Positions 44,228 to 53,716 of a DNA stretch of 64,000 nt are shown piece by piece. Origin of the DNA: Faecalicatena contorta (GTDB lineage Bacteria > Bacillota > Clostridia > Lachnospirales > Lachnospiraceae). Where the stretch lies: NCBI RefSeq assembly GCF_003149105.1, contig NZ_QGDS01000001.1, forward strand, positions 201,334 through 265,333, given 5' to 3'. Under the pieces are notes generated by a model. That model made no database searches. It saw only the letters and a list, made by a program, of their open reading frames with translations, and was not told the origin of the DNA. The position numbers and the translations under genes are program-made. Each line of letters starts with the position of its first letter. Within the stretch, counting starts at the first letter, position 1.

Positions 44228-45208
44228 ATGTTGGAGAAGTATAGTGTAAGAACAGATTTGGCTCTGGAGGAAAAGGAACGGTTTGAATCTGACAATGTGG
44301 AAGTACAGGGGGTCGTTCTGGAAGAGGAGTATGATGAGGAAAAAGAGATCCGTATTACCAGAGTGCGCATTGAAACTGAAAATGGCGCGAAAGTTATGGG
44401 CAAGCCTGTGGGAACTTATCTTACTTTAGAAGCGCCGAATCTGGCCGTTCCGGATGAGGGGTATCACAGAGAGATTTCAGAAAAGCTGGCAGAATTTATC
44501 CGGGAACTAATTGAGGAAAAGGGCATAGAAGAGAAGGATGATTTATCCGTGCTCATTGTCGGACTTGGAAACCGCCAGGTGACACCGGATGCATTAGGGC
44601 CTCATGTTATTGATAATCTCTGTGTAACAAGGCATATTGTGAAAGAATACGGAAAATATGCAATGGGAATGGAGCATGCCAATCTGGTAAGTGCGATTGT
44701 GCCCGGTGTTATGGGACAGACCGGGATGGAAACTGTAGAGATTATCAAAGGGGTAGTAGAAGAGACAAAACCGGACATTGTAATTGCTATTGATGCATTG
44801 GCTGCCAGAAATAGCAGAAGACTGAACCGGACCATACAGATAGCGGATACAGGTATTAACCCAGGATCAGGTGTAGGTAACCATAGAAACGGGATTACGA
44901 AAGAAACTCTTGGAGTACCGGTCATAGCAATCGGTGTACCGACTGTAGTAGACGCCGCTACTATTGTAAATGATACGATGGAAAATCTGATTCGTGCACT
45001 GGAGACGTCAGAGATGCTCAAAGGTGTAGGGGATGTTCTGCGTACTTATAATGCGGCAGAAAAGTATGAGTTGGTAAAGGAGTTGATTTCTCCGCATCTG
45101 AATGGAATGTTTATGACTCCCAAGGATGCAGATGAAATGGTGAAACAGATCAGTTATACCATTTCAGAGGGGATGAACATGTTATTTACCAATGCACAGA
45201 AGGCATAA
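44228..45208 (+). CDS. gpr: spore germination protease GPR
   Basis: 326 aa. The sequence begins EKYSVRTDLALEEKE, the usual propeptide/mature junction region. LSVLIVGLGNRQVTPDALGPHVIDNL, VPGVMGQTGMETVEIIKG and VIAIDALAARNSRRLNRTIQIADTGINPGSGVGNHR are diagnostic. GPR degrades small acid-soluble spore proteins during germination, so the host makes spores. A 103-bp tandem repeat array lies between its stop and spoIIP. Confidence 0.96.
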   Translation: MLEKYSVRTDLALEEKERFESDNVEVQGVVLEEEYDEEKEIRITRVRIETENGAKVMGKPVGTYLTLEAPNLAVPDEGYHREISEKLAEFIRELIEEKGIEEKDDLSVLIVGLGNRQVTPDALGPHVIDNLCVTRHIVKEYGKYAMGMEHANLVSAIVPGVMGQTGMETVEIIKGVVEETKPDIVIAIDALAARNSRRLNRTIQIADTGINPGSGVGNHRNGITKETLGVPVIAIGVPTVVDAATIVNDTMENLIRALETSEMLKGVGDVLRTYNAAEKYELVKELISPHLNGMFMTPKDADEMVKQISYTISEGMNMLFTNAQKA

Positions 45209-45234
45209 CAGACATGCCGGGGTCATATATATGG

Positions 45235-45591
45235 AGAAGAGCGGGGCTTGAAAAGACCAAGCTAAAGCTGAAAGTGGGAAAGCATCCATGTCACTAAGGC
45301 GGGAAAAGATTCCGCCTAAGTCGACAGGATGTACTTTGCAGCTAAGGTCTGAAAAGACCAGACTAAAGCTGCATAGACATGGAAACATCCATGTCACTAA
45401 GGCGGGAAAAGACCCCGCCTAAGTCGACAGGATGTGCTTTGCAGCTAAGGTCTGAAAAGACCAGACTAAAGCTGCATAGACATGGAAACATCCATGTCAC
45501 TAAGGCGGGAAAAGACCCCGCCTAAGTCGACAGGATGTGCTTTGCAGCTAAAGTCTGAAAAGACCAGACCAAAGCTGCATAAGCATGGCCC
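45235..45591 (+). repeat. 103-bp tandem repeat array (three copies plus a partial)
   Basis: Copies start at 45283, 45386 and 45489 (spacing exactly 103 bp); the block 45235-45282 is a degenerate partial. Each unit holds three hairpins: AGGCGGG/CCCGCCT (45400-45406/45414-45420 in copy 2), GCAGCT/AGCTGC enclosing GGTCT-GAAA-AGACC (45441-45475), and GACATGG/CCATGTC across the unit joint (45479-45498). Copies 2 and 3 are almost identical. The array fills the 412-bp gap between gpr and spoIIP. Confidence 0.92.
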
Positions 45592-45620
45592 CGGAAGATG
45601 TTCTTGAAAGAAGGCAGTGT

Positions 45621-46802
45621 ATGAAGCAATCGGATTTTTTGCGCATGTCTGCAGTTGCCCTTGGCACTCTGGCATGCATTGGTATGATATACATAAGCGG
45701 CCGAAATATGATGAGGGAATGGAAATATGAGAGCCGGGAGGCTGTCCAAAAATATACAGAAGAAATGTACATGCCGAGCCTGGCTTATCTAAAGAAAGAG
45801 CCAAAGCCTACGGCGATACAATGGATAAAGGAAAAAGCCCTTTCCTGGCTCCCTCTGGTAAAGTATGTGGAGCAGAAAGAGCCTTATGAATCTGTCATGG
45901 AGGATGAGGAAACCATTGCAAAAATTTTGGAAAATCAGGCAAACGATGAAAATATGGTTGATGAAAATGGGAATCTGATAAGTGAGAATAGAACTGTGCC
46001 TCAAGAGCCGCCTGCAGCACAAAACCAGTCTCCCATTGATATGTCTATTGAAAAGCTAAGAGATTTCAACTATCTGCTCGGTAATTTTTATATTGTAGAC
46101 AGTACTACTATGATTGGGCCGGAACAGCTTAATGTAGATGATCTCCTTGGGAGAAGTATGAAAATTGACAAGAGCGGCGAGGGAGCTAAAGTTCTGATCT
46201 TCCATACCCATTCCCAGGAGGCATTTGCAGATTCCACGCCGGGAGACCCGAATACAAGTATTGTGGGGGTAGGAGAGTATTTGACACAGCTATTGAACCA
46301 AAAAGGAATTAAGACTATCCATGACTCGGGAGTTTATGATATTATCAATGGGCAGCTTGACAGAAGCAATGCATATGAGAATGCAGAAGCTTCCATCCGG
46401 CCTATTCTGGAAGCAAACCCGTCGGTGGAGGTGGTTATAGACCTGCACAGGGATGGAGTGGCAGAGGGCACCCACCTGGTAACAGAGGTGAATGGAAAGC
46501 CTACTGCAAAGATTATGTATTTTAACGGTTTGAGCCGTACCAGAACAAATGGTGATATTGCTTATCTATATAACCCGTATATTCAGGATAACCTGGCATT
46601 TTCCCTGCAAATGGAGCTGGCCTCAGAGAGTCAATATCCGGGCTTTACAAGGCGCATTTATCTGGGAGGATATAGATATAATCTGCATTTGCGGCCAAAG
46701 TCACTTCTGATAGAGGCAGGGGCCCAGACGAATACGGTAGAAGAAATGAGGAATGCTATGGAAGTCCTGGCTGATACATTAAATCATGTGTTGACGGAAT
46801 AA
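45621..46802 (+). CDS. spoIIP: stage II sporulation protein P
   Basis: 393 aa. An N-terminal membrane helix (about 9-27), a Pro-rich linker and a SpoIIP amidase/endopeptidase domain: KVLIFHTHSQEAF (Zn-binding HTH region), VVIDLHRDGV and GAQTNTVEEMRNAMEVLADTLNHVL. It degrades peptidoglycan during engulfment, with SpoIID and SpoIIM. ATG 45621 is preferred over ATG 45585, which lies inside the repeat array. Confidence 0.93.
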   Translation: MKQSDFLRMSAVALGTLACIGMIYISGRNMMREWKYESREAVQKYTEEMYMPSLAYLKKEPKPTAIQWIKEKALSWLPLVKYVEQKEPYESVMEDEETIAKILENQANDENMVDENGNLISENRTVPQEPPAAQNQSPIDMSIEKLRDFNYLLGNFYIVDSTTMIGPEQLNVDDLLGRSMKIDKSGEGAKVLIFHTHSQEAFADSTPGDPNTSIVGVGEYLTQLLNQKGIKTIHDSGVYDIINGQLDRSNAYENAEASIRPILEANPSVEVVIDLHRDGVAEGTHLVTEVNGKPTAKIMYFNGLSRTRTNGDIAYLYNPYIQDNLAFSLQMELASESQYPGFTRRIYLGGYRYNLHLRPKSLLIEAGAQTNTVEEMRNAMEVLADTLNHVLTE

Positions 46803-46837
46803 TTTATACGGGAGAGTTTAAAACTTCATTTTAAAGT

Positions 46838-46866
46838 TTGAATAACATTACATTTTGTGATAATAT
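46838..46866 (+). promoter_or_regulatory. probable promoter of the topoisomerase pair
   Basis: TTGAAT (46838-46843), 17-bp spacer, TAATAT (46861-46866). The leader that follows carries GGAAACATCGATGTCACTTAAGG-like sequence related to the 103-bp repeat unit. Confidence 0.5.
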
Positions 46867-46926
46867 AACGAAGTCTATATAAGTGAGGAAACATCGATGT
46901 CACTTAAGGAAACAAGGAGAGGTACT

Positions 46927-48849
46927 ATGGGAAATAAAAATACATATGATGCGGACAGTATTTCTGTATTAGAGGGATTGGAAGCAGTAAGAAAAAGACC
47001 TGGTATGTATATAGGGAGTGTTTCGACAAAAGGACTGAATCATCTGATCTATGAGATGGTGGACAATGCAGTAGATGAACACCTTGCAGGTTACTGTACA
47101 CAAATTCATGTGACGCTGGAAAAGGACGGCTCGGCTACCATTGAGGATAATGGACGGGGCGTCCCTGTCGGCATGCATAAAAAAGGGGTATCTGCGGAGC
47201 GTATCGTATATACTACACTGCATGCAGGCGGGAAATTTGACGATTCAGTATATAAAACGAGCGGGGGTCTTCACGGAGTGGGTTCTTCCGTGGTGAATGC
47301 ACTTTCCAGTTATATGGATGTGCAGGTCAGCAGGGAAGGAAGCATCCATCACGACCGATACGAAAGGGGAGTGCCTGTCATTGAGCTGGAGGACGGTCTT
47401 CTGCCAGTGATTGGGAAGACAAGAAAGACAGGAACGAAAGTTAATTTTCTCCCGGATGACACAATTTTCGAAAGAACTAGGTTTCGGGCAGAGGAGGTAA
47501 AAAGCCGGCTTCATGAAACGGCTTATCTGAATCCGGAGCTTACGATTATTTTTGATGATAAAAGACTAAGCCCGGCGGAGCATATTGTTTATCATGAGCC
47601 GGATGGGATTATCGGGTTTATTAAGGATCTGAACCAGAAAAAAGAGATGATTCATGATCCGGTTTATTTTAAAGGAATATCGGAAGGTATAGAAGTAGAA
47701 GTGGTATTGCAGTATGTGAATGAATTCCATGAAAATGTACTGGGATTCTGCAATAACATTTACAATGCAGAGGGGGGAACCCATCTGACAGGATTTAAGA
47801 CTACATTTACAACAGTTATGAACCAGTATGCAAGGGAATTGGGCGTTTTAAAGGAGAAAGATGCAAACTTCACAGGGGCGGATATTCGGAATGGGATGAC
47901 TGCCATTGTTTCCATTAAACACCCCGATCCCAGGTTTGAGGGTCAGACAAAGACAAAGCTGGACAACCCTGATGCCGCAAAAGCTGCAGGCAAGGTGACC
48001 GGGGATGAGATTACTCTATATTTTGACAGGAATCTGGAGACGCTGAAAAAGGTATTGACCTGTGCTGAAAAAGCCGCGAAAATCAGGAAAACAGAGGAAA
48101 AGGCAAAGACTAACCTTCTGACGAAGCAGAAATACTCCTTTGACAGCAATGGAAAACTGGCAAATTGTGAGAGCAGGGACCCAAAGAAATGCGAGATTTT
48201 TATCGTAGAGGGAGATTCAGCCGGAGGTTCGGCAAAGACAGCAAGGGACAGAAACTATCAGGCAATTCTGCCTATCAGGGGAAAAATCCTGAATGTGGAG
48301 AAAGCAAGCATTGATAAAGTGCTGGCAAATGCAGAGATTAAAACAATGATCAATGCCTTTGGGTGTGGATTTTCAGAAGGGTACGGCAATGATTTTGATA
48401 TCAGCAAACTGCGGTATGATAAAATCATTATCATGGCCGATGCTGATGTAGACGGGGCACATATTTCTACGCTGCTGCTGACTTTATTTTACCGCTTTAT
48501 GCCGGAACTGATATATGAGGGACATGTTTATATTGCCATGCCTCCTCTATATAAAGTGATGCCCAAAAATGGAGAGGAAGAATATCTTTATGATGATAAG
48601 GCCCTGGAGAAGTACAGAAAGACTCATGATGGCCCCTTTACTCTTCAAAGATATAAAGGTCTGGGTGAAATGGATGCCCAGCAGCTTTGGGAGACCACGT
48701 TGGACCCGGAAACCAGGATGCTGACACTGGTGGAAATCGAAGATGCACGTATGGCATCCGGTGTAACGGAAATGCTGATGGGAACAGAAGTACCACCCAG
48801 GCGTTCCTTCATATATGAAAATGCCACAGATGCGGAGCTGGATGTATAA
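46927..48849 (+). CDS. parE: type IIA topoisomerase subunit B, ParE-like
   Basis: 640 aa. GHKL ATPase motifs MVDNAVDEHLAGYC, DNGRGVPVGMH and GGLHGVGSSVVNALS; the TOPRIM domain has EGDSAGGSAK and DADVDGAHI; PLYKV and LQRYKGLGEMD close it. ATG 46927 with AAGGAGAGG is used; an ATG at 46897 lies in the leader. The partner subunit lacks a GyrA box, so topoisomerase IV is more likely than gyrase, but ParE and GyrB are hard to separate in Lachnospiraceae. Confidence 0.85.
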   Translation: MGNKNTYDADSISVLEGLEAVRKRPGMYIGSVSTKGLNHLIYEMVDNAVDEHLAGYCTQIHVTLEKDGSATIEDNGRGVPVGMHKKGVSAERIVYTTLHAGGKFDDSVYKTSGGLHGVGSSVVNALSSYMDVQVSREGSIHHDRYERGVPVIELEDGLLPVIGKTRKTGTKVNFLPDDTIFERTRFRAEEVKSRLHETAYLNPELTIIFDDKRLSPAEHIVYHEPDGIIGFIKDLNQKKEMIHDPVYFKGISEGIEVEVVLQYVNEFHENVLGFCNNIYNAEGGTHLTGFKTTFTTVMNQYARELGVLKEKDANFTGADIRNGMTAIVSIKHPDPRFEGQTKTKLDNPDAAKAAGKVTGDEITLYFDRNLETLKKVLTCAEKAAKIRKTEEKAKTNLLTKQKYSFDSNGKLANCESRDPKKCEIFIVEGDSAGGSAKTARDRNYQAILPIRGKILNVEKASIDKVLANAEIKTMINAFGCGFSEGYGNDFDISKLRYDKIIIMADADVDGAHISTLLLTLFYRFMPELIYEGHVYIAMPPLYKVMPKNGEEEYLYDDKALEKYRKTHDGPFTLQRYKGLGEMDAQQLWETTLDPETRMLTLVEIEDARMASGVTEMLMGTEVPPRRSFIYENATDAELDV

Positions 48850-48873
48850 GTTGTGTAAGCGAGGAAACATCCA

Positions 48874-48924
48874 TAGGCTTTAAAATACAAAGCCTACCTT
48901 ATTGAACATTAGTAGTTCAATAAG
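48874..48924 (+). repeat. two intercistronic hairpins between parE and parC
   Basis: TAGGCTTT/AAAGCCTA (48874-48881/48889-48896) and CTTATTGAAC/GTTCAATAAG (48898-48907/48915-48924). They are bracketed by a direct repeat, GTATAAGTTG-TG-TAAGC (48844-48860) and GTATAAGTTG-CA-TAAGC (48924-48940). Confidence 0.75.
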
Positions 48925-48953
48925 TATAAGTTGCATAAGCAGGGAGGGATAAA

Positions 48954-51200
48954 ATGAGTAGTGTTGAATCACAAGTCATCAGAACTGAATATTCTGAAAT
49001 CATGAAGAAGTCGTACATTGATTATGCCATGAGCGTTATCATTGCCAGAGCACTGCCTGATGTAAGAGATGGTTTGAAGCCGGTGCAGAGAAGAACTTTG
49101 TACGACATGTATGAACTGGGAATCCGGTATGACAAACCATATAGAAAATGTGCACGTATTGTGGGAGATACAATGGGTAAGTATCATCCTCACGGTGACA
49201 GCTCCATATATGAGTCTCTGGTGGTAATGGCCCAGGAATTCAAAAAAGGAATGATCTTGGTGGATGGTCACGGTAATTTCGGCTCCATAGAGGGAGACGG
49301 TGCAGCCGCCATGCGTTATACGGAAGCAAGGCTTACAAAGTTTACCCAGGAAGCATATCTGGCAGACCTGGATAAAAACATTGTGGATTTTGGACCGAAC
49401 TTTGATGAGACGGAGAAAGAGCCTCTTGTTTTGCCTGTACGTGTTCCAAACCTCTTAATAAATGGAGCAGAGGGAATCGCTGTAGGTATGGCCACCAGTA
49501 TTCCGACCCATAATCTGTGTGAAGTGATTGATGCCGTGAAGGCTTACATGAAGAATGACGAAATCAGTACAAAGCAGTTGATGAGGTATGTCAAAGGCCC
49601 GGATTTTCCTACAGGCGGTATTGTAGTCAATAAGGATGAATTGCTGAACATTTATGAAAACGGACAGGGGAAAATCAAAATCCGGGGAAAAGTGGAGGTT
49701 GAGGAATTAAAAGGCGGCAAAAACCAGCTTGTCATAACCGAGATTCCTTATACAATGATAGGAAGCGGCATCGGGAAGTTCTTAAATGACGTTTATGGCC
49801 TTGTAGAATCCAAGAAAACGGGCGATATTGTAGATATTTCTAATCAGTCCTCTAAAGACGGCATCCGGATTGTGCTGGAGCTGAAAAAGGGAGCAGATGT
49901 AGAGAATCTGAAAAATATGCTTTATAAAAAAACCCGTCTTGAGGATACTTTCGGGGTGAATATGCTGGCAGTCGCGGAAGGCCGGCCGGAAACATTGGGA
50001 CTTAAAGCAATCATTGAGCATCATGTAGACTTCCAGTTTGAACTGATGACCAGAAAGTATACCACACTGCTGCGAAAAGAGCAGGAGAAAAAGGAAGTAC
50101 AGGAAGGTTTGATAAAAGCCTGTGATGTTATAGATTTGATTATAGAAATACTCAGAGGAAGTAAATCTGTAAAAGATGCAAGAGCCTGCCTTGTCAATGG
50201 TATCACAGAAAATATTACTTTTAAGTCTAGTATATCCAAGAAAATGGCGGCACTCCTTAGATTTACGGAAAGACAGGCCACGGCGATTCTTGAGATGCGC
50301 CTGTATAGGCTGATTGGACTGGAAATTGAAGCTTTACAGAGAGAACATGAGGAAACGCTGAAACATATTGCCCGTTATGAAGATGTCCTGAATCATTATG
50401 ACTCTATGGCTGACTTAATTATAGAAGAATTAGATTCCTATAAAAAAGAATATGGGCGGAAACGCCGTACCATGATTGAAAATGCGGAAGAGGCAGTATT
50501 TGAGGAAAAGAAGATTGAGGAGCAGGAAGTCGTCTTTTTAATGGACAGGTTTGGCTATGCAAAAACCATTGACGTGGCTGTATATGAGAGAAATAAAGAA
50601 GCTGCCGACAGTGAAAACAAATATGTGATTCACTGTATGAATACCGGGAAAGTTTGTATTTTCACAGACAAAGGGAAAATGCATCAGGCCAAGGTACTGG
50701 ATTTGCCTTATGGAAAGTTCCGGGATAAAGGTATTCCCATTGACAATATTACGAATTATTCCAGCAGCGAGGAACAGATTGTTTTGATGTGCGATGCGGA
50801 ACAGATGCGTTTTGCAAAATTACTTTTTACTACGAAGCAGGGTATGATTAAAAAAGTAGAGGGTACGGAATTCCAGGTGTCAAAACGTACTATAGCAGCT
50901 ACAAAGCTCCAGGAGGAAGATGGACTTATTAGTGTGAATGTGGTAACAGAGAACCAGAACATAGTACTTCAGACCAAAGGCGGATATTTCCTGAGGTTTC
51001 CGGCGGAAGAAGTGCCTGAGAAGAAAAAAGGAGCCGTCGGTGTGAGAGGAATCAAGCTTCAGAAAAAAGATGAAATAGAGCAGGTATATCTCTTTGAAGA
51101 GGGGACAGAGACAAAAATAACTTATGGGGAAAAAGAGGTGTATTTGAATCGGCTGAAACAGTCACGGAGAGATACCATGGGAACAAAGAACCGGAGTTAG
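48954..51200 (+). CDS. parC: type IIA topoisomerase subunit A, ParC-like
   Basis: 748 aa. Catalytic Tyr122 in AAAMRYTEARLT, HPHGDSSIYESLV with Ser83 and Glu87 (quinolone-region residues of a susceptible type), and GYAKTIDVAVYERNKE-type C-terminal beta-propeller strands. The GyrA-box (QRRGGKG-type) is absent. With the B subunit it decatenates daughter chromosomes. AGGGAGGG precedes the ATG. Two hairpins lie between the subunit genes. Confidence 0.85.
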   Translation: MSSVESQVIRTEYSEIMKKSYIDYAMSVIIARALPDVRDGLKPVQRRTLYDMYELGIRYDKPYRKCARIVGDTMGKYHPHGDSSIYESLVVMAQEFKKGMILVDGHGNFGSIEGDGAAAMRYTEARLTKFTQEAYLADLDKNIVDFGPNFDETEKEPLVLPVRVPNLLINGAEGIAVGMATSIPTHNLCEVIDAVKAYMKNDEISTKQLMRYVKGPDFPTGGIVVNKDELLNIYENGQGKIKIRGKVEVEELKGGKNQLVITEIPYTMIGSGIGKFLNDVYGLVESKKTGDIVDISNQSSKDGIRIVLELKKGADVENLKNMLYKKTRLEDTFGVNMLAVAEGRPETLGLKAIIEHHVDFQFELMTRKYTTLLRKEQEKKEVQEGLIKACDVIDLIIEILRGSKSVKDARACLVNGITENITFKSSISKKMAALLRFTERQATAILEMRLYRLIGLEIEALQREHEETLKHIARYEDVLNHYDSMADLIIEELDSYKKEYGRKRRTMIENAEEAVFEEKKIEEQEVVFLMDRFGYAKTIDVAVYERNKEAADSENKYVIHCMNTGKVCIFTDKGKMHQAKVLDLPYGKFRDKGIPIDNITNYSSSEEQIVLMCDAEQMRFAKLLFTTKQGMIKKVEGTEFQVSKRTIAATKLQEEDGLISVNVVTENQNIVLQTKGGYFLRFPAEEVPEKKKGAVGVRGIKLQKKDEIEQVYLFEEGTETKITYGEKEVYLNRLKQSRRDTMGTKNRS

Positions 51201-51221
51201 GGAAAAATTCCTTGATTTTCC

Positions 51222-51250
51222 TTGATTTTCTTAAAGAATGGTGCTATACT
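51222..51250 (+). promoter_or_regulatory. promoter of the rimP-nusA-infB operon
   Basis: TTGATT (51222-51227), 17-bp spacer, TATACT (51245-51250). A duplicated CTTGATTTTC (51211-51230) contains the -35. Confidence 0.65.
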
Positions 51251-51277
51251 TGCTGTAGTTATATAAGGAACCTGGCG

Positions 51278-51306
51278 GAAGAGTGAACGAAAGTTCACTC
51301 TTCTTT
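51278..51306 (+). terminator. GAAA-loop hairpin in the rimP leader
   Basis: GAAGAGTGAAC (51278-51288) pairs over 11 bp with GTTCACTCTTC (51293-51303), GAAA tetraloop, followed by TTT. It lies after the promoter, so it is an attenuator or a read-through site for the operon. Confidence 0.7.
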
Positions 51307-51404
51307 ATTGCCGGGGATGCGGCAAAACAGTCTCATGAATGGTTTTTCACTGGTAGGTTTCTTTTAACCATATTTATAAAAAGTGCAGAGAAAGGAAGTT
51401 TAGC

Positions 51405-51872
51405 GTGTCAAGAAGAGAACAGTATGAACAGCAGACAGAGGAGCTTTTGGAACCTATCGTCAAAGGGTTTGGATTTGAGCTGGTAGATGTGGAGTATGTG
51501 AAGGAAGTAGGAACATGGTATTTGCGGGCCTACATTGATAAGCCGGGAGGAATTACCGTAGATGACTGCGAGGCGGTCAGCAGGAAGTTTTCGGATATTC
51601 TGGATGAGAAGGATTATATCGAAGATACTTATATTTTTGAGGTGAGTTCTCCGGGACTGGGCAGACAGCTGAAAAAGGAGAAGGATTTTAAGCGGAGCCT
51701 GGGAGAAGAAGTGGAGGTACGGACCTACAGAGCCATTGACAGACAGAAGGAGTTTTTAGGAATATTAAAAGACTATGATAAAGATACTGTGACGATAGAG
51801 TATGAGGATGGGTCTGCACAGGTTTTTGAGAAAGGTGACATAGCGCTGATCCGTTTAGCTTTGGACTTTTAA
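51405..51872 (+). CDS. rimP: ribosome maturation factor RimP
   Basis: 155 aa, GTG start with AAAGGAAG. LEPIVKGFGFELVDVEYVKE and YIFEVSSPGLGRQLKKEKDF are typical. RimP helps assemble the 30S subunit. First gene of the conserved operon. The order rimP-nusA-ylxR-ylxQ-infB-rbfA is standard for Firmicutes. Confidence 0.95.
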   Translation: MSRREQYEQQTEELLEPIVKGFGFELVDVEYVKEVGTWYLRAYIDKPGGITVDDCEAVSRKFSDILDEKDYIEDTYIFEVSSPGLGRQLKKEKDFKRSLGEEVEVRTYRAIDRQKEFLGILKDYDKDTVTIEYEDGSAQVFEKGDIALIRLALDF

Positions 51873-51889
51873 TTTAGGAGGAAATAATA

Positions 51890-53092
51890 ATGAATACAGA
51901 ACTATTAGAAGCATTGAATATTCTTGAACAGGAAAAGAACATCAGTAAAGAAACGATGTTAGACGCAATCGAGAATTCCCTCATCAGTGCATGTAAGAAC
52001 CATTTTGGAACGTCAGAGAATATCAAAGTAATTATGGACCGGGAAACCTGTGATTATGCAGTATATGCTGAAAAAGAAGTTGTTGAAGAGGTATTTGACC
52101 CGGCTTTGGAAATCAGCCTGGAGGATGCGGAGCAGATTGATTCTGCACTTCAGATTGGGGATGTGGCACAGATTCCAATTGAATCAAAGTCTTTTGGCAG
52201 AATCGCAACACAGAACGCAAAGAACCTGATTCTTCAGAAAATCAGAGAAGAAGAGAGAAAAGTTGTTTATGACCAGTATTTTGAAAAAGAAAAAGATATT
52301 GTAACTGGAATTGTGCAGCGATATGTAGGACGGAACATCAGCATTAATCTGGGAAGAGCCGATGCAATGCTGACGGAGAACGAGCAGGTAAAGGGGGAAG
52401 TATTCCATCCCACGGAAAGAATTAAACTTTATGTTGTGGAAGTGAAAAATACACCGAAAGGGCCTAAGATTTTAGTATCCCGGACACATCCGGAACTTGT
52501 GAAGCGCTTGTTTGAAGCCGAAGTAGCGGAAGTAAAGGACGGTACGGTTGAGATTAAGAGTATTGCCCGTGAAGCTGGTTCCCGTACGAAGATGGCTGTC
52601 TGGTCTAATGAGGAAAATGTAGACCCGGTAGGTGCCTGTGTAGGAATGAATGGTACCAGGGTTAATGCAGTAGTTAATGAATTGCGGGGAGAAAAAATTG
52701 ATATCATCAACTGGAGCGACAACCCGGCGTTGTTGATAGAAAATGCATTAAGTCCTGCAAAAGTAATTTCTGTAATGGCAGATCCGGATGAGAAAGCGGC
52801 AAGTGTTATAGTGCCGGATTACCAGCTTTCACTGGCTATTGGAAAGGAAGGACAAAATGCAAGGCTTGCTGCGCGTCTGACTGGATATAAGATTGATATT
52901 AAGAGTGAGACTCAAGCCATTGAATCAGGAGAGCTTCCGGAAGACTATATGGAACAAATGGGTATGGAAGAAGCGGGATATGGAGAGAACTATGAAGAGG
53001 GGTACGATGAGCAGTATCCGCAGGAATATGAAGAAACGCCTGCTGATACAGCCTACGATGAAATAGAGTTTATCGAGACCGAGAATGAATAA
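51890..53092 (+). CDS. nusA: transcription elongation/termination factor NusA
   Basis: 400 aa. N-terminal RNA polymerase-binding domain, S1 domain near 135-200 (GIVQRYVGRNISINLGRADAML), then two KH domains (VGACVGMNGTRVNAVVNELRGEKIDIINW; LAIGKEGQNARLAARLTGYKIDIK). The last 45 residues are a very acidic, Tyr-rich tail. GGAGGAAATAAT precedes the ATG. Binds RNA polymerase and modulates pausing. Confidence 0.96.
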   Translation: MNTELLEALNILEQEKNISKETMLDAIENSLISACKNHFGTSENIKVIMDRETCDYAVYAEKEVVEEVFDPALEISLEDAEQIDSALQIGDVAQIPIESKSFGRIATQNAKNLILQKIREEERKVVYDQYFEKEKDIVTGIVQRYVGRNISINLGRADAMLTENEQVKGEVFHPTERIKLYVVEVKNTPKGPKILVSRTHPELVKRLFEAEVAEVKDGTVEIKSIAREAGSRTKMAVWSNEENVDPVGACVGMNGTRVNAVVNELRGEKIDIINWSDNPALLIENALSPAKVISVMADPDEKAASVIVPDYQLSLAIGKEGQNARLAARLTGYKIDIKSETQAIESGELPEDYMEQMGMEEAGYGENYEEGYDEQYPQEYEETPADTAYDEIEFIETENE

Positions 53093-53114
53093 CCCTTTAT
53101 GTGAGGTGAAATAA

Positions 53115-53390
53115 TTGAGCAATAGAAAGATACCTATGCGCAAATGCGTCGGCTGCGGTGAAATGAAGCCGAAAAAAGAGATGATACGCGTTCTGCGGAC
53201 GGCAGAAGAGGAATTTGTACTGGATGCCACTGGAAAAAAGAACGGACGGGGAGCTTATATGTGCTGCTCCAGAGAATGTTTTGACAGGGCAGTGAAAAGT
53301 AAGGGGCTGGAGCGTTCCTTTAAACAGTCTATTCCTGCGGATGTATATGAGCGTCTGGAAAAGGAGATGAGTGAGATTGATCCAAGATAG
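53115..53390 (+). CDS. ylxR: YlxR family protein (DUF448)
   Basis: 91 aa, TTG start supported by GAGGTGA. MRKCVGCGEMKPKKEMIRVL and GRGAYMCCSRECFDRAVK are diagnostic for YlxR, a small RNA-binding family. Its 3' end overlaps the next gene by 20 bp. Confidence 0.93.
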   Translation: MSNRKIPMRKCVGCGEMKPKKEMIRVLRTAEEEFVLDATGKKNGRGAYMCCSRECFDRAVKSKGLERSFKQSIPADVYERLEKEMSEIDPR

Positions 53391-53700
53391 AGTGTTATCT
53401 CTGATAGGGCTTGCCACAAAGGCAGGAAAGACAGTGAGCGGCGAGTTCATGACGGAAAGCGAAACAAAGTCAGGAAAAGCGGTGCTTGTAATCGTTGCAG
53501 GTGATGCTTCGGACAACACAAAAAAGAAGTTTCGCGATATGTGTGAATTTTATAAGGTTCCAATTTATATTTACGGAGATAAAGACACCTTAGGGCATGC
53601 AATAGGGAAGGAATTCCGTGCATCTCTGGCGATATTGGACGAAGGATTTGCAAAAGGAATTCGGAAACAAATAGAAGCAAAAGACAATACAATTGCATAA
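53371..53700 (+). CDS. ylxQ: L7Ae-family RNA-binding protein YlxQ
   Basis: 109 aa, GTG start (TTG at 53377 is also possible). [34 protein letters not shown] and [24 protein letters not shown] are typical of the L7Ae/YlxQ fold, which binds kink-turn RNA. Overlaps ylxR, so translation is coupled. Confidence 0.9.
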   Translation: MRLIQDRVLSLIGLATKAGKTVSGEFMTESETKSGKAVLVIVAGDASDNTKKKFRDMCEFYKVPIYIYGDKDTLGHAIGKEFRASLAILDEGFAKGIRKQIEAKDNTIA

Positions 53701-53716
53701 GGGAGGTAGTTTTAAT

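Noticed and set aside
45235..45591. CRISPR array
   Set aside because: The 103-bp units are contiguous copies without unique spacers, and no cas gene is nearby.
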